Positions 34,489-43,555 of a DNA stretch of 64,000 nucleotides are shown here, in pieces (within the stretch, counting starts at the first letter, position 1; each line of letters begins with the position of its first letter). The notes under the pieces are model-generated. The model saw only the letters and a list, made by a program, of their open reading frames with translations. It ran no database searches and was not told where the DNA came from. The translations under genes and the position numbers were made by a program. This stretch comes from Arcicella rosea (GTDB lineage Bacteria; Bacteroidota; Bacteroidia; Cytophagales; Spirosomataceae), in contig NZ_JBEUMS010000005.1 in the NCBI RefSeq assembly GCF_040543805.1, positions 62,001-126,000 on the forward strand. Direction: 5' to 3'.

Positions 34489-36099
34489 ATGAAAAAAGCG
34501 CTCTTTACCATATTTTTTGTTTCTTTAATATCCACAATCAATGCCCAATATACTGGAATATGGCAAACGAATAATAATGCTGGCGTCAGAGAAGCACAGA
34601 TGAATCCATCTAGTATTTCAGACTCTAGGCTAGCTTGGCAAATTCACTTGGGATCAATGTATTGGGTCGGTACAGAGAATACCTTAAATAATCCTTGGGC
34701 ATCCCCATCATCTACCACTGTTGATGTTGGCGAAAAAAAGTGGAGAACTAATTATGAAGATTGGGCTGGACCAGGTTTGATGATACAACTTTATAATAAT
34801 CATGCCATCGTATTTGGTACTCGCCTTCGGACTTGGCAAAGTGAAAATGGAAATCTAAACCGTTTATTCGGAACAGACCCTATTAGTGTTGATACATTTC
34901 TTTTCAAGAATCAAACTTACAATACAGCCACAGTCAGAGATTACAGTTTAGGATATGCCTTACCAATATTCATCAGAAATCAGCATTTTTTGAAAATTGG
35001 TGCAACCATAAAATGGTACAGAACAACCAATAATCAAGCTTATAGCTTTGATGCTGATTCATCCAAAATAAACTTTACTGGACAAAGACTCTTTGGCGAT
35101 ATTGATCATAGCTATAATAATATTATGGCTCAGCATGATGGAACAGGTTTTGATTTAGGTTTAACCTATGAATTCAGACCTAATTATCAGCAATATCATT
35201 ACAAAATGGATAAATATGACCGTTCAGATGTTGAAAAAAATAAGTATCGCTTGAAATTAGGGCTTTCTCTCTTAGATTTGGGCAATTACAGAGTTAATAA
35301 TGCTAAAAAATTACTAACTGGGAGTATTGCCAAAAGTAGTATTAACAGCAAAACATTTAGTGGGCTTGCCTTAGACCCTATCACAGAAAGCTTTAATCCA
35401 TATTTTAAAGATACTATTGTAGATAACCTTTCTGTTTTACCTTCTACCCTCATACTTCAAGCAGATGCTTATCTAGGAAAAACCTGGTATTTTAATTTGA
35501 TGTACCGAAATGTGAAAAAGAGTAATAGTTACTCTCAACCATCTATGGTTTCTGCAGCTTTTAGAGCAGAATCTGGTGATGGAAGTTGGAGCATGCCAAT
35601 TTCATATGACATTGACAATAAATCTATAGGTGTTGGTTTCCATGTACGTCTTGGCTCATTAATTTTCGGAACAGAAAATATCAATTTTCTTTTTGACCAG
35701 TCGAAAGGAATTAAGCCTACTTTCTATGTTGGAATATCAATATCAAAAAAAGCTAAACGAATTAAAGATAATGATAATGATGGTGTATCTAATCGCAAAG
35801 ACAAATGCCCAGATAATCAAGGCTTAGTTGAATTTGACGGGTGTCCAGATAACGATAATGATGGCATACAGGATAAAGATGATGCTTGTCCAGATAAAGC
35901 AGGAACGATTAAAACACACGGGTGCCCTGATAGAGATGGTGATGGTATTCCTGATGATAGCGATAAATGTCCTGATCAAAAAGGACTTCCAAAATTCAAT
36001 GGTTGTCCAGATTCTGATAACGACGGTATTCCTGATGAAAAAGATAATTGTCCCAACGAAGCAGGACCAAAAGAAAACAAGGGATGTCCTATTAAATAA
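34489..36099 (+). CDS. DUF5723 family envelope protein with thrombospondin type 3 repeats, no OmpA domain
   Basis: The 536-residue protein has a signal peptide (about 1-20). A large beta-rich DUF5723-like region (about 20-420) begins YTGIWQTNNNAGVREAQMNPSS and looks like an outer-membrane barrel. The C-terminal 110 residues are Asp/Asn/Cys-rich calcium-binding TSP3 repeats (DNDNDGVSNRKDKCPD and four related units). In Bacteroidota such repeats usually lead into an OmpA peptidoglycan-binding domain; here the protein stops right after the last CP. It may reach a partner instead of the cell wall. It follows the Sel1 caspase and precedes a PD40 protein 33 bases on. Confidence 0.82.
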   Translation: MKKALFTIFFVSLISTINAQYTGIWQTNNNAGVREAQMNPSSISDSRLAWQIHLGSMYWVGTENTLNNPWASPSSTTVDVGEKKWRTNYEDWAGPGLMIQLYNNHAIVFGTRLRTWQSENGNLNRLFGTDPISVDTFLFKNQTYNTATVRDYSLGYALPIFIRNQHFLKIGATIKWYRTTNNQAYSFDADSSKINFTGQRLFGDIDHSYNNIMAQHDGTGFDLGLTYEFRPNYQQYHYKMDKYDRSDVEKNKYRLKLGLSLLDLGNYRVNNAKKLLTGSIAKSSINSKTFSGLALDPITESFNPYFKDTIVDNLSVLPSTLILQADAYLGKTWYFNLMYRNVKKSNSYSQPSMVSAAFRAESGDGSWSMPISYDIDNKSIGVGFHVRLGSLIFGTENINFLFDQSKGIKPTFYVGISISKKAKRIKDNDNDGVSNRKDKCPDNQGLVEFDGCPDNDNDGIQDKDDACPDKAGTIKTHGCPDRDGDGIPDDSDKCPDQKGLPKFNGCPDSDNDGIPDEKDNCPNEAGPKENKGCPIK

Positions 36100-36132
36100 G
36101 GAATATAATATTGATTCAAAAGACTGTTAAAT

Positions 36133-37422
36133 ATGAAGCAAATAAAAATTCAAATATCAATACTTATTCTTATTACTTTAAGTCATTTCGGATTAGGCCA
36201 AGTCAGCAAAAAGCGTTTACCTAGTCCGATTAACTCCGAGTTTTTAGAAGATTCACCTTCAATAAGTGCAGATAGAACTAGTTTTATTTATCAATCTAAT
36301 AAATATAACCCCAATAGAGAGGTCTCTTATATTGGAGATTCTATCATAAATCCTCACATTATTGGAATATTCGAGACGAAGCTCCATCAAAGAGGTGAAT
36401 ATCAACCACCGCAAGCTATTGAAAATATTAATAATTTTTTTCAACCATCACGTATTGTAAACCATCCAAATATTAGTTATGATGGTAATAGTATATTTTT
36501 TTCTGGCATTAATAAAATTGGAAAAGGAAGTGAAGACATCTACTTTTCTACCAGAATTAATGATAATTGGAGTATTCCACAAAATGCAGGGGAAGCTATC
36601 AATACAGCAGCTTTCGAAGGTTCACCAAGTATATCTCCAGATGGCAAAAGGCTTTTTTTTATTCGAGAAATACCTAATCAAAAAATAGGGAATCAACAAT
36701 GTTATAAAATCCTGCTATCTGAACGTGAAAGTATTAATGACCCTTGGGAACGCCCCATCCAGCTACCATATCCTATCAATCAAGGCTGTGAATGTGCTCC
36801 AAGGATTCATGCTGATGGTAAAACACTATTTTTTTCGTCAATCAGAAAAGAAAGCAAAGGCGATTTCGATGTATATAAATCTGTATTACAGGACGACGGA
36901 ACTTGGCTAGAACCTGTTAATTTGAAGTTTATCAACTCAAGAAAAGATGATAAGTTTGTGACGATTAATCCTTGCGGTGATATACTTTACTTTGTTTCTG
37001 ATGGTGATATTTACTCCTCAGTAATTCCAGAAGAATACAAACCACAAAAAAATGCTGTCATACAAGGTTTTGTGTTAGATTCTCTTTCTCAAGCTCCTCT
37101 TCATGCCAAAATTGATGTAATAGCGAAAACTTCTCCTAGTGAAATTTTCGCTACTTTCGAAACAAATATTTCAGATGGTAGATACACTGTTGTTTTACCA
37201 ACTTATGATGAATTTACTTTAAATATTAAAACGGAAGGTTATATAAACAAAGGTTTGTCTATCGGAGGAAATTCCTTCAATAACTGTGAATTAATTGCAA
37301 AAGATTTTTTGATGCAAGCCATTCCAAAACTGATTCCAGCTAGTACAATGAGTGTATCAACACCAACACCTAAAAACAATACAAAAACTAAAAGAATTGA
37401 AATTCTGAAAAATAGGCAATGA
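36133..37422 (+). CDS. PD40 beta-propeller envelope protein with carboxypeptidase-regulatory-like domain
   Basis: The 429-residue protein has a signal peptide (about 1-22). WD40-like PD40 propeller repeats (about 35-305) carry motifs such as EGSPSISPDGKRLFFI, CECAPRIHADGKTLFFSS and KFVTINPCGDILYF. A CarboxypepD-regulatory-like beta domain (about 310-400, VIQGFVLDSLSQAPLHAKI) follows. The usual C-terminal OmpA domain of this envelope family is missing. Together with the 34489 protein it resembles a split partner pair of the T9SS/peptidoglycan-associated type, which is inference. It is convergent with the caspase gene at 37460. Confidence 0.82.
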   Translation: MKQIKIQISILILITLSHFGLGQVSKKRLPSPINSEFLEDSPSISADRTSFIYQSNKYNPNREVSYIGDSIINPHIIGIFETKLHQRGEYQPPQAIENINNFFQPSRIVNHPNISYDGNSIFFSGINKIGKGSEDIYFSTRINDNWSIPQNAGEAINTAAFEGSPSISPDGKRLFFIREIPNQKIGNQQCYKILLSERESINDPWERPIQLPYPINQGCECAPRIHADGKTLFFSSIRKESKGDFDVYKSVLQDDGTWLEPVNLKFINSRKDDKFVTINPCGDILYFVSDGDIYSSVIPEEYKPQKNAVIQGFVLDSLSQAPLHAKIDVIAKTSPSEIFATFETNISDGRYTVVLPTYDEFTLNIKTEGYINKGLSIGGNSFNNCELIAKDFLMQAIPKLIPASTMSVSTPTPKNNTKTKRIEILKNRQ

Positions 37423-37459
37423 TTTTATAATAGCGTTTAGTTGAATTGATGTGTATTAC

Positions 37460-38290
37460 TCAAATGTCTGAGGTAGAGATGATTGTAAAAATAGGCGATT
37501 GTCCATAATTAATACCTGTGGTTTTAGATTGTCTATCTAAAATTCTCTTTACCTCCTTCATTGTCCTATTTTTTATTTGCTCCCAGCTAGTATTAATGTT
37601 ATCGTTAGAAGTACATTCATAAAAAGCCTTCCTAAACATTTGCTGAAAAATACTACCAGACTCCACACTATATGAATACTCACCACGTTCTGCAGCACAA
37701 ATTAATATTGTCTTTTTAACATTAGAAGCTCCAAAATCCCAAAATAGTTTTTTAACCAAATCTTCATCTGTTGGGTTAGCTGTATTAGGAATCTGCGACA
37801 TCCCTTGAATAAAATTATTACAACAATCAGCAAGGATAAACCTTAATCTAGGATTACAAGCTCCAATCATTGCATTTAGTTTATTCATCGCAAGCACTTC
37901 GTTTCCAAACGAAAATCGTGGAAAAATTTCGTCTCCAAAATTTGCACCATGTCCTGAAAAGTAAAAGACAATTCCGCTATTCTGTGGTTGATTTTTAGTA
38001 ATATCTCCTATTTTATTAATAGTTTCGATTAAATGTGTAGGAGTAAAACTTGCATTTAAAAAAGTATGAACTTGAACATTCATCCCTGCCATTTCTCCCT
38101 TGGAGCGGAAAAAAAATTCCATTGCTCTGAGGTCAGCTAATCTATCTTTTTTCCTGTTTTCTTGACTTAAATCAATTGCTAACAACACATTTAAAATTGG
38201 TTTTCCAATTTGTAAATTGACTTTTGGTTTCTTCAAAAAAGTAAATACCCCAAATCCATATAACTTCGCAAGGAACATTCTTCTTTTCAT
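37460..38290 (-). CDS. Caspase-like protease (C14)
   Basis: The 276-residue protein is a single caspase-fold domain. The N-terminus MKRRMFLAKLYGFGVFTF is basic then hydrophobic, a weak export signal. His114 lies in IVFYFSGHGANFG and the second catalytic strand is RFILADCCNN with Cys156/Cys157. A strand TILICAAERGEYSYS follows as in active family members. Both catalytic residues are present. It forms a minus-strand pair with the 38307 gene, 16 bases upstream. It faces the PD40 gene. Confidence 0.85.
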   Translation of the reverse strand: MKRRMFLAKLYGFGVFTFLKKPKVNLQIGKPILNVLLAIDLSQENRKKDRLADLRAMEFFFRSKGEMAGMNVQVHTFLNASFTPTHLIETINKIGDITKNQPQNSGIVFYFSGHGANFGDEIFPRFSFGNEVLAMNKLNAMIGACNPRLRFILADCCNNFIQGMSQIPNTANPTDEDLVKKLFWDFGASNVKKTILICAAERGEYSYSVESGSIFQQMFRKAFYECTSNDNINTSWEQIKNRTMKEVKRILDRQSKTTGINYGQSPIFTIISTSDI

Positions 38291-38306
38291 AAAATTTCTC
38301 TTTATT

Positions 38307-38897
38307 TTAATGTATTTGTTTTACAACTGCATCCGTAGGAAATATTTGCCTGAGATAATTTATCATACGTTCATGGGCAATATCAAAATCTTCTTCTTTA
38401 TTCAGATTATGCCCTACAAAACGCCAAACATCACAATCCAAACAAATTAAGACTTGCACTATTTGAGTACCTTTTTTAAACTCTAATCCTAAAATTGGTG
38501 TAAACGTGCAATTTTTCATCAAGTTATCAAATGCGTAATTTCTATCAGAACAAATTATTTTCTTCAAACTAATTATTTCATTTTGTGTAAGTAAGGCTCC
38601 TTTTTTTCGGACAGTATAACCTGCAAAGGTCTCACCGTCATGTTTAAATGGATAAAGAAGAAATGGTGTAATCTGTTCTGCTTGTACAATGGTTTTACTA
38701 GCGTTCATTCCTAAAAAAAGTCTAAATCGATTAAAACCCTTAAATACTTCAGAAGTAGAATCTGTATTTTCAAAAGTATTTTTATGATTGATTACTGCTA
38801 TTTTTTTTCTCTCATTAAATAAAAGATTAGGATTCGACCATCCAGTTTGGTAAAAGGTAAACCACCAAAATAGAATATGTAATACTTTTATTTTCAT
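38307..38897 (-). CDS. Exported hypothetical protein paired with a caspase gene
   Basis: The 196-residue protein has a signal peptide (about 1-21). I do not recognise the family. The mature part contains a Cys-rich stretch (KNCTFTPILGLEFKKG, then VLICLDCDVWRF) with a CLDCD segment that could bind metal or form a disulfide. It is the first gene of a two-gene minus-strand unit with the caspase at 37460. It marks the right end of the caspase region. Confidence 0.6.
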   Translation of the reverse strand: MKIKVLHILFWWFTFYQTGWSNPNLLFNERKKIAVINHKNTFENTDSTSEVFKGFNRFRLFLGMNASKTIVQAEQITPFLLYPFKHDGETFAGYTVRKKGALLTQNEIISLKKIICSDRNYAFDNLMKNCTFTPILGLEFKKGTQIVQVLICLDCDVWRFVGHNLNKEEDFDIAHERMINYLRQIFPTDAVVKQIH

Positions 38898-39126
38898 GAG
38901 AGCCTACAGTACTTTGGGAATGGATGAAGGTATTTTACAAAGAGAGAAATTTCGCAATAGCGTATAATAGAATGTAAAAGTAATTTGTAAAAAAGCTGTT
39001 AATTGTCATTGCATTATCTACAGCTTTTAACATAAATAAAGATGCCTAATTTCTCTACAATTATCCTCAAAAAAACAATTGAATGTAATATCTTTAGCGT
39101 CTCATTACTATCACCCAACATTAGTT

Positions 39127-39762
39127 ATGCAAATTGATTTAAAATTTCTTCAGGAAACGTTTGGAAATGTTTTTGAAAGTGAGTTACTCAAAGAGTTGGC
39201 TCTAACTGGTAATTTTATGACGGTTGAAGAGGGTTTTGTATTGATACGTCCGGGTGGATATATTCGTTCTGTACCAATTATTTTGCAGGGTTCTATCAAA
39301 ATTCTTAGGAATGATAGTCAAGGTCGTGAAGCGCTTTTATATTATTTGGGCGGAATGGATTCATGTGCGTTATCTCTTACTTGTTGTCTTGACCGAAAGG
39401 TTAGTGAAATTACTGCTATCGCCGAAGAAAAAACGACTTTAATCAGTGTACCTGTCGAAAAAATAGAAGAATGGATTACTAAATATTCCTCTTGGAAACA
39501 TTTTGTTTTTGCTACCTATCAAAAAAGGTTTGAAGATTTACTCAATGTCATTGACGATGTTGTTTTTCATAAACTTGACGAACGTCTCATTAAGCTTCTT
39601 CAAAGAAAGGCTAAACAAAGCGGAAATAACATTTTTAACATCACTCATGAAGAACTAGCCAATGAACTTGCTACTTCTAGGGAGGTGATTTCTAGACTTT
39701 TAAAGCAATTAGAAAAGCTTGGTAAAGTAAAACTTTCGAGAAATAAAGTAGAACTCTGTTAA
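39127..39762 (+). CDS. Crp/Fnr-family transcriptional regulator
   Basis: The 211-residue protein has a cyclic-nucleotide-binding-like domain (about 10-125, with GFVLIRPGGYIRSVPIILQG and RDDSQGRE-like turn). A C-terminal winged HTH (about 150-210) shows ITHEELANELATSREVISRLLKQLEKLGKVKL. The frame opens with TTG 48 bases earlier; I take the ATG at 39127, which fits family length. It lies 88 bases before rhodanese on the same strand, so it is the probable regulator of the sulfur/thiol genes. Confidence 0.9.
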   Translation: MQIDLKFLQETFGNVFESELLKELALTGNFMTVEEGFVLIRPGGYIRSVPIILQGSIKILRNDSQGREALLYYLGGMDSCALSLTCCLDRKVSEITAIAEEKTTLISVPVEKIEEWITKYSSWKHFVFATYQKRFEDLLNVIDDVVFHKLDERLIKLLQRKAKQSGNNIFNITHEELANELATSREVISRLLKQLEKLGKVKLSRNKVELC

Positions 39763-39850
39763 AATACAGATTTCTATGTAACATTTATCACGGTTTATTG
39801 TATTATAAAAACTGACATTTGTAGCATCAATTTATAAACAAAAAAGATTT

Positions 39851-40183
39851 ATGAAAATGTTTGATTTTTTTAATGTAAAAAAGAGCTACGAAAATGTATC
39901 TGCGGATGCTTTTAAAAAATTATTTGATGAACATCCGAATGCCGTAATTTTGGATGTTAGAACCAAAGAAGAGTTTAAGCAAGGTGCAATCAGGGGTGCA
40001 GTAAATCTTGATTTGATTGGCGGGAGTTTCAAACAGGAAATTGCAAAAATGGATAAAGATAAAACTTATTTTGTGTATTGTAGAAGTGGAAATAGAAGCG
40101 GACAAGCCTGTAAATTGATGGGAGATTTGGGTTTTAAAAATCTATATAATCTTTCAGGTGGCATTATGAATAATACATTTTAA
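39851..40183 (+). CDS. Rhodanese-like sulfurtransferase
   Basis: The 110-residue protein is a single rhodanese domain with LDVRTKEEFKQGAIRGAVNL and the active-site loop YFVYCRSGNRSGQ, with Cys77 as sulfur acceptor. It has no signal peptide. Single-domain rhodaneses carry persulfide sulfur and occur with DUF2892 proteins and thioredoxins. Here a DUF2892 gene follows 10 bases on. Exact substrate unknown. Confidence 0.94.
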   Translation: MKMFDFFNVKKSYENVSADAFKKLFDEHPNAVILDVRTKEEFKQGAIRGAVNLDLIGGSFKQEIAKMDKDKTYFVYCRSGNRSGQACKLMGDLGFKNLYNLSGGIMNNTF

Positions 40184-40193
40184 GGTTATCATC

Positions 40194-40430
40194 ATGGAGA
40201 ATATATTTAAAGATTGGGGCGTTTTACGAATAGTACGTCTGTTGATGGGAATCTATATCATTGTAGAGTCAATCAGGGAACATCAAATTTTATTGGGCTT
40301 ATTGGGTGGGTTTTTCCTATATCAAGCCATAATGAATACAGGTTGTACGATGGAAGCTTGTGAAGTAAAACCTAAACACTATACTCGAAATTCAAATAGT
40401 GAAACGGTAGATTTTGAGGAAATTAAATAG
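40194..40430 (+). CDS. DUF2892-type small membrane protein
   Basis: The 78-residue protein has two hydrophobic segments (about 10-25 and 28-47). GVLRIVRLLMGIYIIVES and FFLYQAIMNTGCTMEAC follow the pattern of DUF2892 proteins that accompany rhodanese. The two Cys residues (about 51, 56) sit at the membrane face and could handle persulfide sulfur. It lies 10 bases after rhodanese and 11 bases before thioredoxin in one run. Confidence 0.82.
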   Translation: MENIFKDWGVLRIVRLLMGIYIIVESIREHQILLGLLGGFFLYQAIMNTGCTMEACEVKPKHYTRNSNSETVDFEEIK

Positions 40431-40441
40431 TTTTGAAAAAA

Positions 40442-40750
40442 ATGGAAAAGAAAGAAAGTTTTTCAGAAATAATTCAAGGTTCAACACCTGTCTTGGTAGA
40501 TTTCTTTGCGGAATGGTGCGGACCTTGTAAAACAAGGTCGCCAATTTTAAAAGATTTTGCTACCCAAATGGGCGACAGAGTAAGGGTTTTGAAAATTGAC
40601 GTAGATAAAAGCCCAAGTACTGCCGCAACTTATCGTATTCAGGGTGTGCCTACTTTGATTTTATTTAAGGATGGAAAAATTGTCTGGAGACAGTCGGGTG
40701 TAGTGCAAAAACAACAATTAACACAAATCGTTAACCAATTGCCACACTAA
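40442..40750 (+). CDS. Thioredoxin
   Basis: The 102-residue protein is a normal thioredoxin: VLVDFFAEWCGPCKTRSPIL holds the WCGPCK redox site, with cis-Pro in QGVPTLILFKDGK. It has no signal and should be cytosolic. The frame begins with TTG at 40433; the ATG at 40442 gives the usual start. Gene order suggests it reduces products of the rhodanese/DUF2892 pair. Confidence 0.95.
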   Translation: MEKKESFSEIIQGSTPVLVDFFAEWCGPCKTRSPILKDFATQMGDRVRVLKIDVDKSPSTAATYRIQGVPTLILFKDGKIVWRQSGVVQKQQLTQIVNQLPH

Positions 40751-40789
40751 GCTTAGTTATTCGTTCTCAAAAAAGCAATTTAACGATTA

Positions 40790-41674
40790 ATGGAAAAATA
40801 CTTTGAAGCCTTTTACATGGGATATGCCAATTACTTTATGTATGTTTTGAACGAAATTTTACATCCAAGTTGGCATAATTACTTTTATTGGCTCATTGCT
40901 ATTTCTTTTTTTGTTTGGGCATTGGAAATTGTTTTTCCTTGGCGAAAACAACAGGCTACAATCCGACATGATTTTTGGTTGGATGTATTCTATATGTTCT
41001 TCAATTTTTTCTTGTTTTCGTTAGTTGTTTATAATGCCGTTTCAGATGTAGCGGTTCTGGCTTTCAAAGATTTCTTAGGGCTTTTCGGCATCCAAAATCT
41101 AATTGCTATTCAAGTAGAAAGCCTTCCTTTTTGGTCACAATTATTGATTTTATTGATTGTCCGAGATTTTGTGCAATGGAATATTCATCGATTATTACAC
41201 CATGTGCCTTGGCTTTGGGAATTCCATAAAGTACATCATAGTGTTATGGAAATGGGTTTTGCGGCACATCTTCGTTATCATTGGATGGAAACTATTACTT
41301 ATCGAAGCCTTGAATATATTCCTTTGGCAATGATTGGTTTTGGTATTGATGATTTTATTATCGTTCATTTATTTACGTTGACAATTGGGCATTTAAATCA
41401 TGCTAATATTTATTTGCCTTTGGGTCCATTCAAATACATTTTGAATAGCCCACAAATGCACTTGTGGCATCATGCTGAAGAACTACCAGAAGGTTATCCG
41501 AATGGCATCAATTTTGGAATTACACTCAGTATTTGGGATTATTTATTCGGCTATGCTAAAATTCCTTATCAAGACAGCACTTTGAAATTGGGTTTTCCCA
41601 ATATTCACTTGTTTCCAAAAACTTTTTGGAAACAAGTAAAATATCCTTTTGAGAAAATCAAAGGCAAACATTAA
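40790..41674 (+). CDS. Sterol desaturase / fatty acid hydroxylase superfamily membrane protein
   Basis: The 294-residue protein has about four membrane spans and the conserved His clusters for a di-iron centre. These are HRLLHH and HKVHH (about residues 138-160), HLNHANI and the C-terminal HLWHHAEE. The family hydroxylates or desaturates lipids using O2. It follows thioredoxin by 39 bases on the same strand. The stop codon is 11 bases from the convergent isomerase gene, with no terminator between. Substrate unknown. Confidence 0.92.
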   Translation: MEKYFEAFYMGYANYFMYVLNEILHPSWHNYFYWLIAISFFVWALEIVFPWRKQQATIRHDFWLDVFYMFFNFFLFSLVVYNAVSDVAVLAFKDFLGLFGIQNLIAIQVESLPFWSQLLILLIVRDFVQWNIHRLLHHVPWLWEFHKVHHSVMEMGFAAHLRYHWMETITYRSLEYIPLAMIGFGIDDFIIVHLFTLTIGHLNHANIYLPLGPFKYILNSPQMHLWHHAEELPEGYPNGINFGITLSIWDYLFGYAKIPYQDSTLKLGFPNIHLFPKTFWKQVKYPFEKIKGKH

Positions 41675-41685
41675 TCTTACTTTAA

Positions 41686-43152
41686 TTAACATACTTTAAT
41701 AACATCCATTTCCAATAAAGCACCTAATTTTTCAATTTTACTACTGATGTGACCAATGCCAATAGCACAATGATGCGCTGGTCCGTGGCTATTCCAATCG
41801 TTCACAAATTTTCTGGCTCCAATCGAAAACTGGTAACGACTATTAGTATTTCCAATTTCTAGGATTGGGCCAGCAACAGATTTTCCTTCAGCTACCAAAA
41901 GCATTAAACCACCACCTCTTTTTTCAACAACTGATAATAAAGTAACTGGACCATTTTTCACACTCATTTCTACAGAAACACCTTTCCCTACTTTTCCATG
42001 ATATACTTTCAATGGACGAACCTTCGTTTTTCCTTCAGCAATAGCGATATGTCCTGGACCATCATGTCCCATCAAAACTACGTCATCTTTAAAATCCATC
42101 GCATAATATTCTGTAAATGAACCGCCAGCGCCAAAACTATCCATAATTTTCATGGCTTGTGCATTTTTAATTTCGTACTCACCTGCTACAGGAATTCCAT
42201 TGGCTGTTAGCAAAGAATTTCCTAAAATTATTGAAGCTATTGCCTCTTCATTTTCAAGATTTCCAGTGCCTTTGTAATAATATGCTATAGAACCCAATTG
42301 ATGTTTTGCTACTAATTTATCAAGCGCAACAGAAGTAATTGCCGCTTTTTCAAGTTCATCAACAGGACAATCTGACTGAATATCAAAAGTTTCATAAAAG
42401 TAATTGAGCCTATTTTGCATTGCTTCAGCACTTACTTCTTTTCTTAACATTGCCAATTCTTCTACTTCTAGTAATTCAATATGTCCGCCAAAATGTGCGT
42501 ATTGCTGGGTTAAATCTGAATAAATATCTAGCATTCCGCTATAATAATGTCCCATACAACCCATTCGATTATACGCCATAATGTATTTTACTTTAGCAGC
42601 TTCTACCCATTCGCCGATTTCATTCCAACATTCAGGATCATCGTGTAACATTCCTGTAATTTGGTGGAAAGTAATACCTACTCTATTAAAAACATTCGCA
42701 ATTTCTGGCACTGGACAGGCTGAACAATACGCCAACCATTCGCCCGTCATTTGGGTGCGGTCAGTCATGGCATTAAATTGCTGATAATTAATGGCTGATT
42801 CAGGAGCAAGATTCAAAATAATCACAGGTACTTTAGCTCTTTGAACTACTGGCAAAACAGTCGAAGAAAGTGCATAAGTAGTAACATACAAAAAGATAAT
42901 ATCAACATCTTCTCTCCTGAAAGTTTTACCTGCTTCAAAAGCTTTATCAGGCGTATCCACCAAACCAACGTTGATAATATTAGGATGAATCTTAGTTATT
43001 TTTTCTTCTACAATAGCAAGGTAACCTTCCAAACGTTCTTTTAATCCTTCAAACTGTGGCCAATAAGTATCTAAACCGATACCGAATAAGCCGATTTTAA
43101 GGGATGAAATACTGTCTGACGTTACTCCTGTTTCTTTTACTATAATTGACAT
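41686..43152 (-). CDS. L-fucose/L-arabinose isomerase family protein
   Basis: The 488-residue protein has the FucI/AraA fold. The N-terminal Rossmann-like part has IGLFGIGLDTYWPQF and IIFLYVTTYALSSTVLP, and the middle has YNRMGCMGHYYSGMLD. The C-terminal half carries conserved acidic and His residues in KGTGNLENEEA and GHDGPGHIAIAEG. It should interconvert an aldose and ketose in the cytosol, most likely arabinose-type. It lies beside a TIM-barrel epimerase and glycan-use genes, which supports sugar catabolism. Exact sugar is not fixed. Confidence 0.9.
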   Translation of the reverse strand: MSIIVKETGVTSDSISSLKIGLFGIGLDTYWPQFEGLKERLEGYLAIVEEKITKIHPNIINVGLVDTPDKAFEAGKTFRREDVDIIFLYVTTYALSSTVLPVVQRAKVPVIILNLAPESAINYQQFNAMTDRTQMTGEWLAYCSACPVPEIANVFNRVGITFHQITGMLHDDPECWNEIGEWVEAAKVKYIMAYNRMGCMGHYYSGMLDIYSDLTQQYAHFGGHIELLEVEELAMLRKEVSAEAMQNRLNYFYETFDIQSDCPVDELEKAAITSVALDKLVAKHQLGSIAYYYKGTGNLENEEAIASIILGNSLLTANGIPVAGEYEIKNAQAMKIMDSFGAGGSFTEYYAMDFKDDVVLMGHDGPGHIAIAEGKTKVRPLKVYHGKVGKGVSVEMSVKNGPVTLLSVVEKRGGGLMLLVAEGKSVAGPILEIGNTNSRYQFSIGARKFVNDWNSHGPAHHCAIGIGHISSKIEKLGALLEMDVIKVC

Positions 43153-43555
43153 TTTGGATGGGTTTTTATCGGGATAAAAACGACACTCTATTTAACATAT
43201 CAAAATATACATTATAAGATTCGCCATTATCCACCAATCTATTTATTCTTATTATTTTTTCACAAAATAATAGTATTAATCAATGCAATTAAATACCATT
43301 TATGATTCATTATTTGCATTTTTTGATACTACATCTTAATGTTTAAAGAAATAATATTCCATTTAAAACATCTTTTTTTGTATAATTATTTCAATAAAAA
43401 GATTTAATATTTTGGTGATACTATATTTTTTTGTACTATTGTATCATAATGATAAAATAATATCAACAAGCATCCATTAGCGATGTTTTTATAAACAAAA
43501 GACAATCAATCAAAAACACAATAATACATTTTATTACTATTAATCCGATTATTAC
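43153..43555. other. Divergent intergenic region with repeated TGATAC half-sites
   Basis: No gene is visible. The stretch is very AT-rich. TGATAC occurs at 43324-43329 and 43416-43421, and the inverted GTATCA at 43441-43446, so the last two form a wide palindrome with a 19-base centre. Such sites could bind a regulator that controls both the isomerase (minus) and the epimerase (plus) genes. Confidence 0.4.

Noticed and set aside
35828..36130. 100-codon frame overlapping the TSP3 repeats
   Set aside because: It is a shifted frame of the Asp-rich TSP3 repeats with Met/Ile-rich text and no independent start context.
38897..39126. Att site or tRNA-linked island border at the right end of the caspase region
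   Set aside because: No tRNA, integrase or matching direct repeat is visible at either end.
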